Below, piece by piece: positions 56,283 to 64,000 of a stretch of DNA of 64,000 bases. This DNA comes from JAXLXE01 sp046328115 (GTDB lineage Bacteria > Chloroflexota > UBA6077 > JACCZL01), in the NCBI GenBank assembly GCA_046328115.1, contig JAXLXE010000001.1:2976001-3040000 (forward strand), given 5' to 3'. The notes beneath the pieces were generated by a model that did not search any database, had not been told where the DNA came from, and worked only from the letters and a program-made list of their open reading frames with translations. The stretch's first letter is position 1, and every line of letters begins with the position of its first letter. The translations under genes were made by a program, and so were the position numbers.

Positions 56283-56288
56283 TACAAT
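56283..56288 (+). promoter_or_regulatory. putative purH -10 element (TACAAT)
   Basis: TACAAT at 56283-56288, about 70 bases before ATG 56357. TTGACG at 56264-56269 is upstream but the spacing of 13 is short. Confidence 0.35.
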
Positions 56289-56316
56289 TTTGATCCGGTT
56301 CTGACCGCCGCAAATC

Positions 56317-56341
56317 TTCCCGATCGCACCGAGATCGGGAA
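56317..56341 (+). promoter_or_regulatory. hairpin in the purH leader
   Basis: TTCCCGATC and GATCGGGAA form a perfect nine-base stem with a seven-base loop, ending just before the GAGGA Shine-Dalgarno at 56348. It could affect translation or be a regulator site. Confidence 0.45.
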
Positions 56342-56356
56342 CGGATCGAGGACTCT

Positions 56357-57904
56357 ATGCGTGCCCTCCTGAGCGTGTTCGACAAGACGGGGCTGGTTGA
56401 GCTCGCCAGGGGTCTGGTGGAGCTGGGCGTTGAGCTGTACTCCACCGGCGGCACCGAGATGCTCCTGCGCGAGACCAACATCCCGGTCAAGGGCATCCAG
56501 GAGCTCACGAGCTTCCCGGAGATCCTCGGCGGCCGCGTCAAGACCCTGCATCCCCTGATCCACGCCGGCATCCTGGCCCGCCGCGATGATCCGGAACACA
56601 TGGCAGAGCTGCAGCGGATCGGCGCCCAGCCGCTGGACCTCGTGGTGGCCAACTTGTACCCCTTCCGCGAGGCCGCCCGCCGCTACGGTCTGGACCGCGG
56701 TCCCGTCCTGGAGAACATCGACATCGGCGGCGTCACGCTGCTCCGCGCGGCGGCCAAGAACTTCCCGCACGTCATCCCGGTCAGCGACCCCAGCGACTAC
56801 TCCACCGTACTTGACGCGCTTCGCGAGCCCAGCGGCGCGAGCATCGGGCTGCGCCGGCTCCTCGCCGCGCGCGCCTTCCAGCACTGCGCGGTGTACGACA
56901 CGCACATCGCCGGCTACCTCCGCACGGGCGACGAGCTATTCCCGGACGAGCTCACCATCGGGCTCAAGAAGCTGGGCGAGCTCCGCTACGGCGAGAATCC
57001 CCACCAGCTCGCCGCGTTTTACTCGGACAGCTCCACCCGCCCCCTCGCGCACGGGGTGGTCTCCGGCCGCCAGCTCCACGGCAAGCAGCTCTCCTTCAAC
57101 AACACGTACGACCTGGACGCCGCCTGGCGCATCGTGGCCGACTTTTCCGCGCCTACCGTGGCCATCATCAAGCACGGCAATCCCTGCGGACTCGCGTGCG
57201 GCGACGACCTGGCGGACACCTACCGCCGTGCTCTGGCTGGCGATCCGCAGTCCGCCTTCGGCGGCGCCGTGGCCATCAACCGCGTGATCGATGAGGCCAC
57301 CGCGCGCGAGATCTCGCAGGTGTTCTTCGAGGACCTGGTGGCGCCAGACCTCACCCCGGAGGCGCTCGCCATCCTGACGAAGAAGCGTGACCTGCGCATC
57401 ATGGCCACCAACTTCCAGCCTGAAAAGGCAGGCGAGATCGAGGCCGGTGATCTGGACTACAAACGCGTGCTGGGAGGCTGGCTGATCCAGACCCGCGACG
57501 CGTTGCCGGAGAACGTGCTCACCCGCGACGTAGTCACCACACGCCCGCCCACACTGGCCGAGCTCACCAGCCTGCTCTTCGCCTGGCGGGCGGTCAAGCA
57601 CGTGCACTCCAATGCCATCGTTCTGACCAAGGGCCTCCAGCTCGTGGGCCTGGGCGCGGGACAGCCCAGCCGCGTGGACGCGGTGGACCTGGCCTGCCGC
57701 AAGGCCGGCGAGCGCGCGGCCGGCAGCGTGATGGCCTCAGATGCGTTCTTCCCGTTCCCAGACGGCATCGAGCGCGCCGCCGAGGCCGGCGTCACCGCCG
57801 TCATCCAGCCGGGCGGGTCCATCCGGGATCAGGAGGCTATCAAGGCCGCCAATCGGCACCACATGGCCATGATCTTCACCCACCAGCGCCACTTCAAGCA
57901 CTAG
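56357..57904 (+). CDS. purH: bifunctional AICAR transformylase/IMP cyclohydrolase
   Basis: 515 residues. N-terminal MGS-like cyclohydrolase domain (about 1-190): LLSVFDKTGLVELARGL, STGGTEMLLRE, GGRVKTLHPLIHAGILARR, NLYPFREAA. C-terminal transformylase domain: LRYGENPHQLAAFY, LQGK-like region HGKQLSFNNTYDLDAAWRIV, AIIKHGNPCGLACG with the catalytic Lys-His, SAFGGAVAIN, RAVKHVHSNAIVLTK and ASDAFFPFPDGIERAAEAGVTAVIQPGGSIRD. It carries out the last two steps of IMP synthesis. A short hairpin and GAGGA precede the ATG, and a GC-rich stem follows the stop. Confidence 0.97.
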   Translation: MRALLSVFDKTGLVELARGLVELGVELYSTGGTEMLLRETNIPVKGIQELTSFPEILGGRVKTLHPLIHAGILARRDDPEHMAELQRIGAQPLDLVVANLYPFREAARRYGLDRGPVLENIDIGGVTLLRAAAKNFPHVIPVSDPSDYSTVLDALREPSGASIGLRRLLAARAFQHCAVYDTHIAGYLRTGDELFPDELTIGLKKLGELRYGENPHQLAAFYSDSSTRPLAHGVVSGRQLHGKQLSFNNTYDLDAAWRIVADFSAPTVAIIKHGNPCGLACGDDLADTYRRALAGDPQSAFGGAVAINRVIDEATAREISQVFFEDLVAPDLTPEALAILTKKRDLRIMATNFQPEKAGEIEAGDLDYKRVLGGWLIQTRDALPENVLTRDVVTTRPPTLAELTSLLFAWRAVKHVHSNAIVLTKGLQLVGLGAGQPSRVDAVDLACRKAGERAAGSVMASDAFFPFPDGIERAAEAGVTAVIQPGGSIRDQEAIKAANRHHMAMIFTHQRHFKH

Positions 57905-57905
57905 C

Positions 57906-57933
57906 GGCGTGGCGGGTCGATGCCCGCCACGCC
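57906..57933. terminator. bidirectional GC-rich stem between purH and the convergent alcohol dehydrogenase
   Basis: GGCGTGGCGGG and CCCGCCACGCC form a perfect 11-base stem with a six-base loop, one base after the purH stop. No T-run on either strand, so it would be a weak intrinsic terminator or act with Rho. Confidence 0.6.
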
Positions 57934-57957
57934 ACCAGGACCGCCTTCGGAGCCGGG

Positions 57958-59004
57958 CTAGAGCAGGAACACGCCCTTGCCCGTGGTCTGGGTGTCGAAC
58001 AGCTTGTACGCGCCGTCCGCGTCATCCAGCGTGGTGTAGCGGTGCGTGAACTGGGACTTGAGCGGCAGCTTCCGGTCCGCCACGAACTGCGCGCACTCCG
58101 CCTGGATCACCGTGCTGAACGTCCACGAGGCGAAGATCGTCAGCTCGCGGCGGAGCATGTCGCGGCTAATGTCGAACGTGGTGTCGCCACCCTCGCCCAC
58201 GAAGCAGGTCTTGCCCCAGGTGCGCGTGCTGCGCACGGCCCACTGGCGCGGCTCCGGCCGCCCCGTGCAGTCCAGCGCAATGTTCGCGCCCTCGCCGTGC
58301 GTCAGCTCGTGGACCGCCTTCACCACGTCCGTGTCCTTGGAGTTCAGCGTGATGTCCGCACCGAACTCCTTGGCGATGGCGAGCCGCTCCGGCGTCATGT
58401 CCACCGCGATCACCCGCGCACCCATGGCCTTGGCCAGCATGGTGGCGCTCACGCCCACCGGGCCCTGCCCCATGATCACCAGCGTGTCGCGGCCTGACAC
58501 CTCGATTCGGCGTAGCGCGCTGTAGGCGGTGCCCGTGCCGCACGCCACGGCCGCGCCCTCCTCGTAGCTCAGCTCGTCGATCAATGGCACCAGCATGTTC
58601 ACGTTCGCCACGATGTAGTCCGCGTGGCCACCGTGCGCGCTGCCGGACTGCACCTTGGTCCCCTTGAGGCAGAGCTGGTTCCACCCGGTGAGGCAGTGCT
58701 TGCAGCGTCCACAGCCAAAGTAGTGGTGGATCATGACCCGCTGACCGATGGGCGCCTCATCCTCGGTCACGGCCGATCCGCGGCCCGCGATCACGCCGCA
58801 AGGCTCGTGCCCCGCGATGAACTCGCCGCGCGGCAGCCCGCCGATGGCCTCCTTCGAGGCAGCGGGGCGCCGATAGCCGTGCAGGTCAGATCCGCACATG
58901 CCGCTGGCCTTGATCTGCACCAGGACCTGGCGCGGACCCGGCTCTGGATCCGGAAAGTGCCGCAGCTCGAGCTGCTTGTCACCTAGAAAGACGACGCCAC
59001 GCAT
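57958..59004 (-). CDS. zinc-dependent alcohol dehydrogenase (MDR family)
   Basis: 348 residues. Catalytic zinc ligands: Cys in SGMCGSDLHGY and GHE in FIAGHEPCGV. The structural zinc site is the four-cysteine lobe HHYFGCGRCKHCLTGWNQLC. NAD(P)-binding Rossmann motif DTLVIMGQGPVGVSATMLAKAMG and an acidic VAVDMTPERL that favours NAD. Substrate side: sorbitol or threonine dehydrogenase-like. GGAGG lies four to five bases before the ATG. Its gene converges on purH across the 11-base stem. Confidence 0.94.
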   Translation of the reverse strand: MRGVVFLGDKQLELRHFPDPEPGPRQVLVQIKASGMCGSDLHGYRRPAASKEAIGGLPRGEFIAGHEPCGVIAGRGSAVTEDEAPIGQRVMIHHYFGCGRCKHCLTGWNQLCLKGTKVQSGSAHGGHADYIVANVNMLVPLIDELSYEEGAAVACGTGTAYSALRRIEVSGRDTLVIMGQGPVGVSATMLAKAMGARVIAVDMTPERLAIAKEFGADITLNSKDTDVVKAVHELTHGEGANIALDCTGRPEPRQWAVRSTRTWGKTCFVGEGGDTTFDISRDMLRRELTIFASWTFSTVIQAECAQFVADRKLPLKSQFTHRYTTLDDADGAYKLFDTQTTGKGVFLL

Positions 59005-59118
59005 ACTGCCTCCCTCAAAACGTCCAGCAAGTTCCTGAGACCTGAGGATCTACGCGCGCCAGTGTGGCGCGTCCGGTACTCCGGCGTCCAGCGGCCGGGA
59101 TGTCCAGGACGCCCATGT

Positions 59119-59124
59119 CAAAAT
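59119..59124 (+). promoter_or_regulatory. putative near-leaderless -10 element of the CaiB/BaiF gene
   Basis: CAAAAT ends ten bases before ATG 59135, giving a four-base leader. No Shine-Dalgarno. The hexamer is a partial match. Confidence 0.3.
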
Positions 59125-59134
59125 ACGCCCAGCC

Positions 59135-61543
59135 ATGACCGACACCATGCCGATCCCGGACGTGACGCCGCTCCAGGGTCTGCGCGTCCTGGAGCTAGGT
59201 GGCAGCGTGTCCGCCGCCCTGTGCACCAGGCTGCTCGCCGCGTTCGGCGCAGACGTTCTCAAGCTCGGCCCGGCGAAAGACCACCCATCGGCTGCCAGCG
59301 CGTCGCCACCCACCACGCGCAGCCTGCTCTCCGCCCACCTCGATCTGGGCAAGTGGGGGATCCGCCAGACCGCGACAACCGCTCAGACGGCGATCGCCTG
59401 GGCTGACGTCGTGGTGGACGGCACCAGGCTCAGTGCACCGGGCGCCATCCCGATCGACCATGCTCCGCTGCTCCGCTCACGCCCGGACCTGATCTGGGCC
59501 GGGTTGTCCTGGTTCGGCGACTCCGGACCCTACCGCGATTTCCTCGGCGGCGAGATCGTGCTCATGGCGCTGGGCGGCCTCATGAATCTCATCGGCGAGC
59601 CAGACCGTCAGCCACTCAAGCTTGGCGGCAACCAGGCGCAGCAGGCCGTTGGGCTCAGCGCGTTCAGCGGCATCCTCACCGCGCTCTGGGAGCGCGACCG
59701 GAGCGGCCGCGGCCAGTACGTGGAAGTGCCGGGGCTGGACACCATCGCCTCCTTAGAGTGGAAGAGCCCCACGTTCTACCAGTACGACGGCAAGGTCCGG
59801 CGCCGTGGCGGGCGCGGCGTGCAGTGGCTGGTGGTACGGTGCGCAGACGGCTTCCTGGCGCTGGTCTACATGGACAAAGACTGGCCTCAGGTCAAGGAGC
59901 TCGTGGGCGACTCGGAGCTAGACGCCCCAGAGTTCGCTTCCCGCGCGGAGCGAGTCGCCTCGCGCGAGCGCCTGCTCGCCGTTGTCGAGCGCTGGAGCCA
60001 TACCCGCCCCAAGTCCCAGATCTACCACGCCGCCCAACGACTCGGGATCCCTGCCGGCGCCGTCCTGAGCGTCTCAGATCTGCTGGACACCCCGCAGTAC
60101 TCCGCTCGAGCCCTGTTCGATGAGATCGACCACCCGGTGCTGGGCCGGCTTCGATACCCCGGCGTCCCCGTCACATTCAACGGCCGCCGACCACGCCTCG
60201 TCCGCGCGCCGCTGCCGGCCGAGCACGACGCCGCTACCCTCAGCCCCCGAGCTGGGCGCACTTCACCCGGGCGCAACTCCCCGCGTGGCCTTCCCCTGGA
60301 GGGGCTTCGCGTGTTGGATCTTGGCACCATCACCGCCGGGGCAAACGTCAGCCAGATTCTGGCCGACTTCGGCGCCAGGGTGATCAAGGTGGAGTCCGCC
60401 GCGCATCCAGACCCGTTCCGATTCTGGACGTCTGGCATCGCGCCGAAACCCGGCCAGGAGCGCCTGTGGGACGCCGCGCCCACCTACAACGCGGTGAATC
60501 GGAACAAGCTGGGCGTGTCGCTGGACACCAGGACCAACCGCGGCCGGGAGGCGTTTCTCGCCCTCGTCCGCGAGTCAGACGTACTGGTGGAGAACTACCG
60601 TCGCGGCGTGATGGAGAAGCTGGGCTTCGACTTCGCCACCCTGGTCCGCGCCAACCCGCGCATCGTGCGCCTGGCGCTCTCCAGCCAGGGCGCCGACGGA
60701 CCGGAGAGCCGCTACGCCAGCTACGGTTCCACGCTGGACGCGCTATCCGGGCTGATGTCCATCACCGGCTACGACGCGGACACGCCCACCTGGTCCAGCA
60801 GCGACATCAACTATCCAGACCAGGTCGCGTCGCTGCTCGGCGCCGGCGTCGCCATCACCGCCGCGCGGCATGCCCGCCAGTGCAACACACCGCTGGACGT
60901 TGACCTTGCCCAACGCGAGCTCGTCACCTGGCTGATCGGTGAGTACGTCCTCGCCGCGCAGACCACCGGCACCGCCGCCGAGCCCACGGGCAACACGGAC
61001 CAGAGTGACGCGGCGATCCAGGATGCCTTCCCCTGCCTGGGCGAGGACGGCTGGGTCGCGATCAGCATCGAGACGGACCAGCACTGGCGAGGCCTGTGCG
61101 CCGCCATGGAGCGAGCGGATCTGGGGAACGACCCGCGCTACCGAGGCGTTGCCGACCGTCTCCGTCACCGCGACGCCGCGCACGCGCTGATCGCCGCCTG
61201 GACCCGCACCCTCGGCAAACGCCAGGCAATGGACCGACTCCAGGCCCACGGCGTGCCGGCCGGCGCGGTCAACGACGGTCGAGACCTCCTGGCGGACCCG
61301 CACCTCCGCGCCCGGGGCTTCTACCAGCCGCTCCAGCACCCGGTTGCCGGTGAGACCATCCACCGCGCCTGGGCCTTCCGCCTGGCCGCGACACCAGCGA
61401 GCATCCGCGCGCCAGCGCCCTGCCTCGGCCAGCACACCCGCCACGTACTCGCGGAGACGCTGGGCTACCCCTCCGCGGAGATCGAATCGATGATCGCGGA
61501 CGGCACCATCGGCTTCGAGCCGCTCACGGTCAAGCTACGCTGA
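59135..61543 (+). CDS. tandem CaiB/BaiF-type CoA-transferase (two domains in one chain)
   Basis: 802 residues containing two family III CoA-transferase domains, against about 400 for a single-domain enzyme. Domain 1 (about 8-365) starts LQGLRVLELGGSVSAALCTRLLAAFGADVLKL; it lacks a recognisable VKVE..GDP nucleotide-type segment. Domain 2 (about 385-800) starts LEGLRVLDLGTITAGANVSQILADFGARVIKVE and keeps NRNKLGVSLD, LVRESDVLVENYRRGVMEKLGFD and the HGVPAGAVND segment. A linker of about 20 residues joins them. Fusion of two copies would let one chain form the interlocked dimer usual for this family. Substrate unknown. Confidence 0.92.
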   Translation: MTDTMPIPDVTPLQGLRVLELGGSVSAALCTRLLAAFGADVLKLGPAKDHPSAASASPPTTRSLLSAHLDLGKWGIRQTATTAQTAIAWADVVVDGTRLSAPGAIPIDHAPLLRSRPDLIWAGLSWFGDSGPYRDFLGGEIVLMALGGLMNLIGEPDRQPLKLGGNQAQQAVGLSAFSGILTALWERDRSGRGQYVEVPGLDTIASLEWKSPTFYQYDGKVRRRGGRGVQWLVVRCADGFLALVYMDKDWPQVKELVGDSELDAPEFASRAERVASRERLLAVVERWSHTRPKSQIYHAAQRLGIPAGAVLSVSDLLDTPQYSARALFDEIDHPVLGRLRYPGVPVTFNGRRPRLVRAPLPAEHDAATLSPRAGRTSPGRNSPRGLPLEGLRVLDLGTITAGANVSQILADFGARVIKVESAAHPDPFRFWTSGIAPKPGQERLWDAAPTYNAVNRNKLGVSLDTRTNRGREAFLALVRESDVLVENYRRGVMEKLGFDFATLVRANPRIVRLALSSQGADGPESRYASYGSTLDALSGLMSITGYDADTPTWSSSDINYPDQVASLLGAGVAITAARHARQCNTPLDVDLAQRELVTWLIGEYVLAAQTTGTAAEPTGNTDQSDAAIQDAFPCLGEDGWVAISIETDQHWRGLCAAMERADLGNDPRYRGVADRLRHRDAAHALIAAWTRTLGKRQAMDRLQAHGVPAGAVNDGRDLLADPHLRARGFYQPLQHPVAGETIHRAWAFRLAATPASIRAPAPCLGQHTRHVLAETLGYPSAEIESMIADGTIGFEPLTVKLR

Positions 61544-61627
61544 CACCGGTGATCAGCATCCGTCGATCAAGCCCAGTCCGGACCGGCCCGCTCTCAAGGG
61601 CAGGCCGCGGCGGGGAAGGATCCCAAG

Positions 61628-62821
61628 GTGTGGTGGACTGAGCTCACCGCCACCATGTGGCGCCTGCTCGATGAGCGCGGCGAGGTGATCGCCTTCGTGC
61701 TCTTGATGATCGAGGAGGCGGGCGTTCCGCCCATCATCCCGGGTGATCTCCTCATGATCCTCATGGGTGTCCGCGCCGCTCAGGGCAAGCTCACCCTCGG
61801 CCAGGCGCTCCTCGAGCTCGAGGCCGCCACCGTCATCGGGGCCACCATCCTCTACTGGATCTCCAGGCGCGGCGGACGGGCGCTCGTTGACCGCCTCGGT
61901 CGCTACATTGGCGCCACCCCCGCTCGACTCGATCACGCCGCCGCCGCGCTACAGCAGCACGGCGAATCCGGCATCGCACTGGGTCGCCTGGTTCCTGGGC
62001 TCTGCATCCTCACAGCCGTGGCGGCCGGCGCCCTGGCCTTCCCGTATCGACGGTTCTTGCCAGCCCTGGCGGTCGGTTCGCTCGTGCACCTGCTGGTGTT
62101 CGTCCTGCTTGGCTACCTGGCGGGACCTCCCGCGCTGGCGTACGCGGAGCGCTTCCACCTGCCATTTGAGCTCGTAGCGTCGCTCCTGCTGTTCGCCGTC
62201 ATCGCCGTCTGGCTGGTACGGAGCGCTCGGCCCCGCGTCCAGCCGACCCAGCCCACCACTATCAGCCTCCATGACAGGTCGGTCAACGGGCTGCTGGCTG
62301 GCGGCCTCGCGGCCATTCAGTCCACGCTGCTGCTCAACATCATCGTGAACACGCTCGGGCTGGTCAGCCACGCCGGCGAGACCAGTCTCCTCTGGGTAAC
62401 CGGCCTGCTCGGCCACGATGAGCAGCCGTTCCTCGCGGTCTTCCTGTCCCCCACGGTCCTGGTAGTGCCCGCGCTGTGGGGACTCGCATACGGCGCGTGG
62501 TTTGAGCGCAGATTGCCCGGACCACCCTGGCTGCGGGGACTCCAGTTCGCCGCGCTCCCGCTCACCTCAGCGTTGTTCCTCGCCTTCCCGCTCGTCGGCG
62601 TCGGGGTTCTGGGCTTCGAGCTACGCGCTGGCCTCGTCCCGCTCGCGGGTGAGCTCATCCGTCACACTGCCTATGGTCTGGCATTGGGCGTCGGCTTCGC
62701 GGCCATCAGGCGCTCACGCGGGCTGCCGGGGTCGGCACCCGACTTCAGCGAAAGCGCCGACGCTCGACACACCGACAGCGGTCCGAATGCCACCGTATCG
62801 AGGACGGTCGAGCGCGGTTGA
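61628..62821 (+). CDS. DedA/SNARE-associated membrane protein with extra C-terminal membrane domain
   Basis: 397 residues from GTG 61628, behind GGAAGGA. Residues ~1-200 match the DedA (VTT) fold: FVLLMIEEAGVPPIIPGDLLMILMG with the E..G.P.PGD motif of re-entrant loops, SRRGGRALVDRLGRYIG, and GRLVPGLCILTAVAAGALAFPYRRFL with the family G-x-P-x-R-x-like motif. DedA proteins move polyprenyl phosphate or phospholipids between leaflets. The remaining ~170 residues add at least four helices not found in standard DedA proteins and of no family I recognise. 84 bases after the CaiB gene. Confidence 0.85.
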   Translation: MWWTELTATMWRLLDERGEVIAFVLLMIEEAGVPPIIPGDLLMILMGVRAAQGKLTLGQALLELEAATVIGATILYWISRRGGRALVDRLGRYIGATPARLDHAAAALQQHGESGIALGRLVPGLCILTAVAAGALAFPYRRFLPALAVGSLVHLLVFVLLGYLAGPPALAYAERFHLPFELVASLLLFAVIAVWLVRSARPRVQPTQPTTISLHDRSVNGLLAGGLAAIQSTLLLNIIVNTLGLVSHAGETSLLWVTGLLGHDEQPFLAVFLSPTVLVVPALWGLAYGAWFERRLPGPPWLRGLQFAALPLTSALFLAFPLVGVGVLGFELRAGLVPLAGELIRHTAYGLALGVGFAAIRRSRGLPGSAPDFSESADARHTDSGPNATVSRTVERG

Positions 62822-62862
62822 GTCGGCCGCCGACCGTTCACCTCGGCCGCGAACCTCGCTGC

Positions 62863-62868
62863 TATCAT
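62863..62868 (+). promoter_or_regulatory. leaderless -10 element (TATCAT) of the DUF7662 gene
   Basis: TATCAT, six bases, then GTG 62875, placing the expected start point on the start codon. No Shine-Dalgarno. Confidence 0.6.
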
Positions 62869-62874
62869 CCCCGC

Positions 62875-63144
62875 GTGACGGAGCGAGGATCCAAGTACGA
62901 CGCCATCGGGGTCCACCTGAACGGGCTCCCGCGGGGGATGGACCGGACCACACTCACCTTCAGCCGCATCGAGTCGCTGGTGGGCGAGCCGCTGCCGAAG
63001 TCGGCCCACGCCTACGAGGACTGGTGGCAAGGCAAGACCCGTTGGAGCAAGGTGATCAAGCGCCGACCGTGGGAAGAGGCCGGCTGGGTGGTGGAGGACA
63101 TCAGCCTGGCCGCCAGGATGGTCACGTTTCGGCGGCAGGCCTGA
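62875..63144 (+). CDS. small DUF7662-like protein
   Basis: 89 residues from a leaderless GTG; an in-frame start at 62818 is upstream of the promoter. The pattern KYDAIGVHLNGLP, LTFSRIESLVGEPLPKSA, WWQGKTRWSK and EEAGWVVEDISLAARMVTF is the DUF7662 type, seen alone or fused to other domains. It looks like a compact alpha/beta domain with many Trp residues and may bind nucleic acid or another protein. Function unknown. Ends one base before the convergent rpiB stop. Confidence 0.75.
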   Translation: MTERGSKYDAIGVHLNGLPRGMDRTTLTFSRIESLVGEPLPKSAHAYEDWWQGKTRWSKVIKRRPWEEAGWVVEDISLAARMVTFRRQA

Positions 63145-63145
63145 C

Positions 63146-63607
63146 TTAGCCCCGGCCCCCGCCAAACCGACGCTCGATCGCCGCTAGCTTGGCAATCCGC
63201 CGACGATACCACTCCGTATCCTCGAAGCGCGCGTCCAGGAACGTCCGCACCAGGTCGATCGCCAGCCACTCACCCACGATCTTCGCGCCCAGGCACAGCA
63301 CGTTCACGTCATCGTGCTCCACGCACTGGTGCGCCGAGTGCGCATCGTGGGCCAGCGCCGCGCGGATGCCCGGGAACTTGTTCGCGGCGATCGCCGCCCC
63401 CACCCCGGTGCCGCAGACCATGATGCCGCGATCCGCCTGGCCCGTCCGTACGCGCTCGCACACCGCGTCAGCGATGTCCGGAAAGTCCACCTGATCCGCG
63501 CTGTGGGTGCCCACGTCCGTCACGTCGTGGCCCCACTCCCGCAGCGCCTTGACGATCGGCGCCTTCATCGGGAACCCCGCGTGGTCGCCGCCAATCACGA
63601 TCCGCAT
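63146..63607 (-). CDS. rpiB: ribose 5-phosphate isomerase B (RpiB/LacAB family)
   Basis: 153 residues from ATG 63607, with AAAGG about eight bases upstream; GTG 63613 lies too close to that site. Starts MRIVIGGDHAGFPMKAPIV, with the family's GxDHAG motif. The active-site Cys lies in GIMVCGTGVGAAIAANKFPGIRAAL and HSAHQCVEHDDVNVLCLGAKIVG, with the catalytic Asp/Arg region following. It interconverts ribose 5-phosphate and ribulose 5-phosphate in the pentose phosphate pathway. Related sugar-phosphate isomerases of this family are possible. Confidence 0.93.
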   Translation of the reverse strand: MRIVIGGDHAGFPMKAPIVKALREWGHDVTDVGTHSADQVDFPDIADAVCERVRTGQADRGIMVCGTGVGAAIAANKFPGIRAALAHDAHSAHQCVEHDDVNVLCLGAKIVGEWLAIDLVRTFLDARFEDTEWYRRRIAKLAAIERRFGGGRG

Positions 63608-63680
63608 CGCCACGACCTTTCACTCGCCTCCACGCCCAATCGTCTCAACGCCGAAAGTCTATCCGGTCCAGCCGATCGCC

Positions 63681-63686
63681 TATCAT
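63681..63686 (+). promoter_or_regulatory. putative -10 element (TATCAT) of the EEP-family gene
   Basis: TATCAT at 63681, about 80 bases before ATG 63765, in the divergent gap from rpiB. No strong -35. Confidence 0.3.
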
Positions 63687-63764
63687 GGGACTGTCCAGTC
63701 GCCGCGACCAGGGAAACGATCGCGGCACAGCGTTGCGCCAAGAGAGGCTCAAGGGGGTTCTGCG

Positions 63765-64000
63765 ATGGTCACCACCGTTCGGATCGCCACCTTCAACATG
63801 GAGAATCTCACGGACGGCCCGGACGAGCGGCCGCCGCTGGCCGCGCGCATCGCCGTGATGAAGCCGCAGCTCACGCGCCTCAACGCGGATGTCCTCTGCC
63901 TCCAGGAGATCATCGGAACCGCCACGCCACCGCCAGATCACCTGGTGGCACTGGATACCATGCTGGCCGGCACCCAGTACGCAGGCTACAACCGCGTGTT
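63765..64000 (+). CDS. endonuclease/exonuclease/phosphatase (EEP) family protein, 3' end outside window
   Basis: First 78 residues of a gene running off the window end, from ATG 63765 behind AAGGGGG. The start matches the EEP fold: VRIATFNMENLTD (Asn and metal-site region of beta-1) and LNADVLCLQEII (catalytic metal Glu). Members are phosphodiesterases acting on DNA, RNA or phospholipids, or phosphatases. The rest, with the catalytic His, lies beyond the window, so the class is not decided. Confidence 0.85.
   Translation, partial: MVTTVRIATFNMENLTDGPDERPPLAARIAVMKPQLTRLNADVLCLQEIIGTATPPPDHLVALDTMLAGTQYAGYNRV

Overview
The window is a GC-rich bacterial chromosome segment of about 50 genes with very short gaps. 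No tRNA, rRNA, CRISPR array, transposase, integrase or phage gene was recognised. Gene content and order point to a free-living, probably aerobic terrabacterium, most likely a Chloroflexota lineage: rpmB beside a fakA-fakB-recG-nfo operon, an actinobacterial-style lhr-nei pair, a Rab-like small GTPase operon, a c-di-AMP riboswitch, and many start codons placed directly after a -10 hexamer as in leaderless mRNAs. The phylum is an inference from recognised families, not from a marker-gene search.

Layout. 1-7051: end of a NagD-like HAD phosphatase, a secreted Kelch protein, and the repair pair Lhr helicase and Nei glycosylase. 7108-9217: unknown membrane proteins and a DinB/MDMPI-fold protein. 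9596-14493: a dense signalling cluster with a LuxR-type response regulator, then (minus strand) a coiled-coil protein, a membrane protein with a putative longin/roadblock-like domain, a Rab-like GTPase and a histidine kinase, and on the other side an HPt protein coupled to a lone receiver. 14483-20387: minus-strand operon fakA-fakB-recG-nfo, followed by rpmB and a SPATA20-like protein. 22.9-27.7 kb: two GT39-like membrane glycosyltransferases and an SGNH hydrolase. 27.8-30.0 kb: a DUF971 protein and an FtsH lacking the usual periplasmic domain. 30.27-31.4 kb: sigma70 promoter, c-di-AMP (ydaO) riboswitch and a secreted SH3/3D-domain wall protein, convergent with rho. 33-36.6 kb: PP2C phosphatase, rhomboid protease, YceI lipoprotein.

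36.8-41.2 kb holds an oxidative catabolism block (LLM-class oxidoreductase, 2-hydroxyacid dehydrogenase, Gfo/Idh/MocA oxidoreductase, acetamidase). 41.2-52.8 kb holds a cyclase/ATPase/TPR regulator, an SDR, a GAF-GAF-GGDEF diguanylate cyclase, a ThDP enzyme, a receiver, a LysM serine hydrolase and a GT1 glycosyltransferase. 52.8-64 kb holds a secreted Gly/Pro-rich protein with a clear terminator, nadE, an FAH-family hydrolase, purH, a zinc alcohol dehydrogenase, a tandem CaiB/BaiF protein, a DedA-type protein, a DUF7662 protein, rpiB and the start of an EEP-family gene.

The parts most worth following up are the GTPase/two-component cluster, the c-di-AMP riboswitch and its wall-protein target, the recurring leaderless promoters, and the short-loop FtsH.
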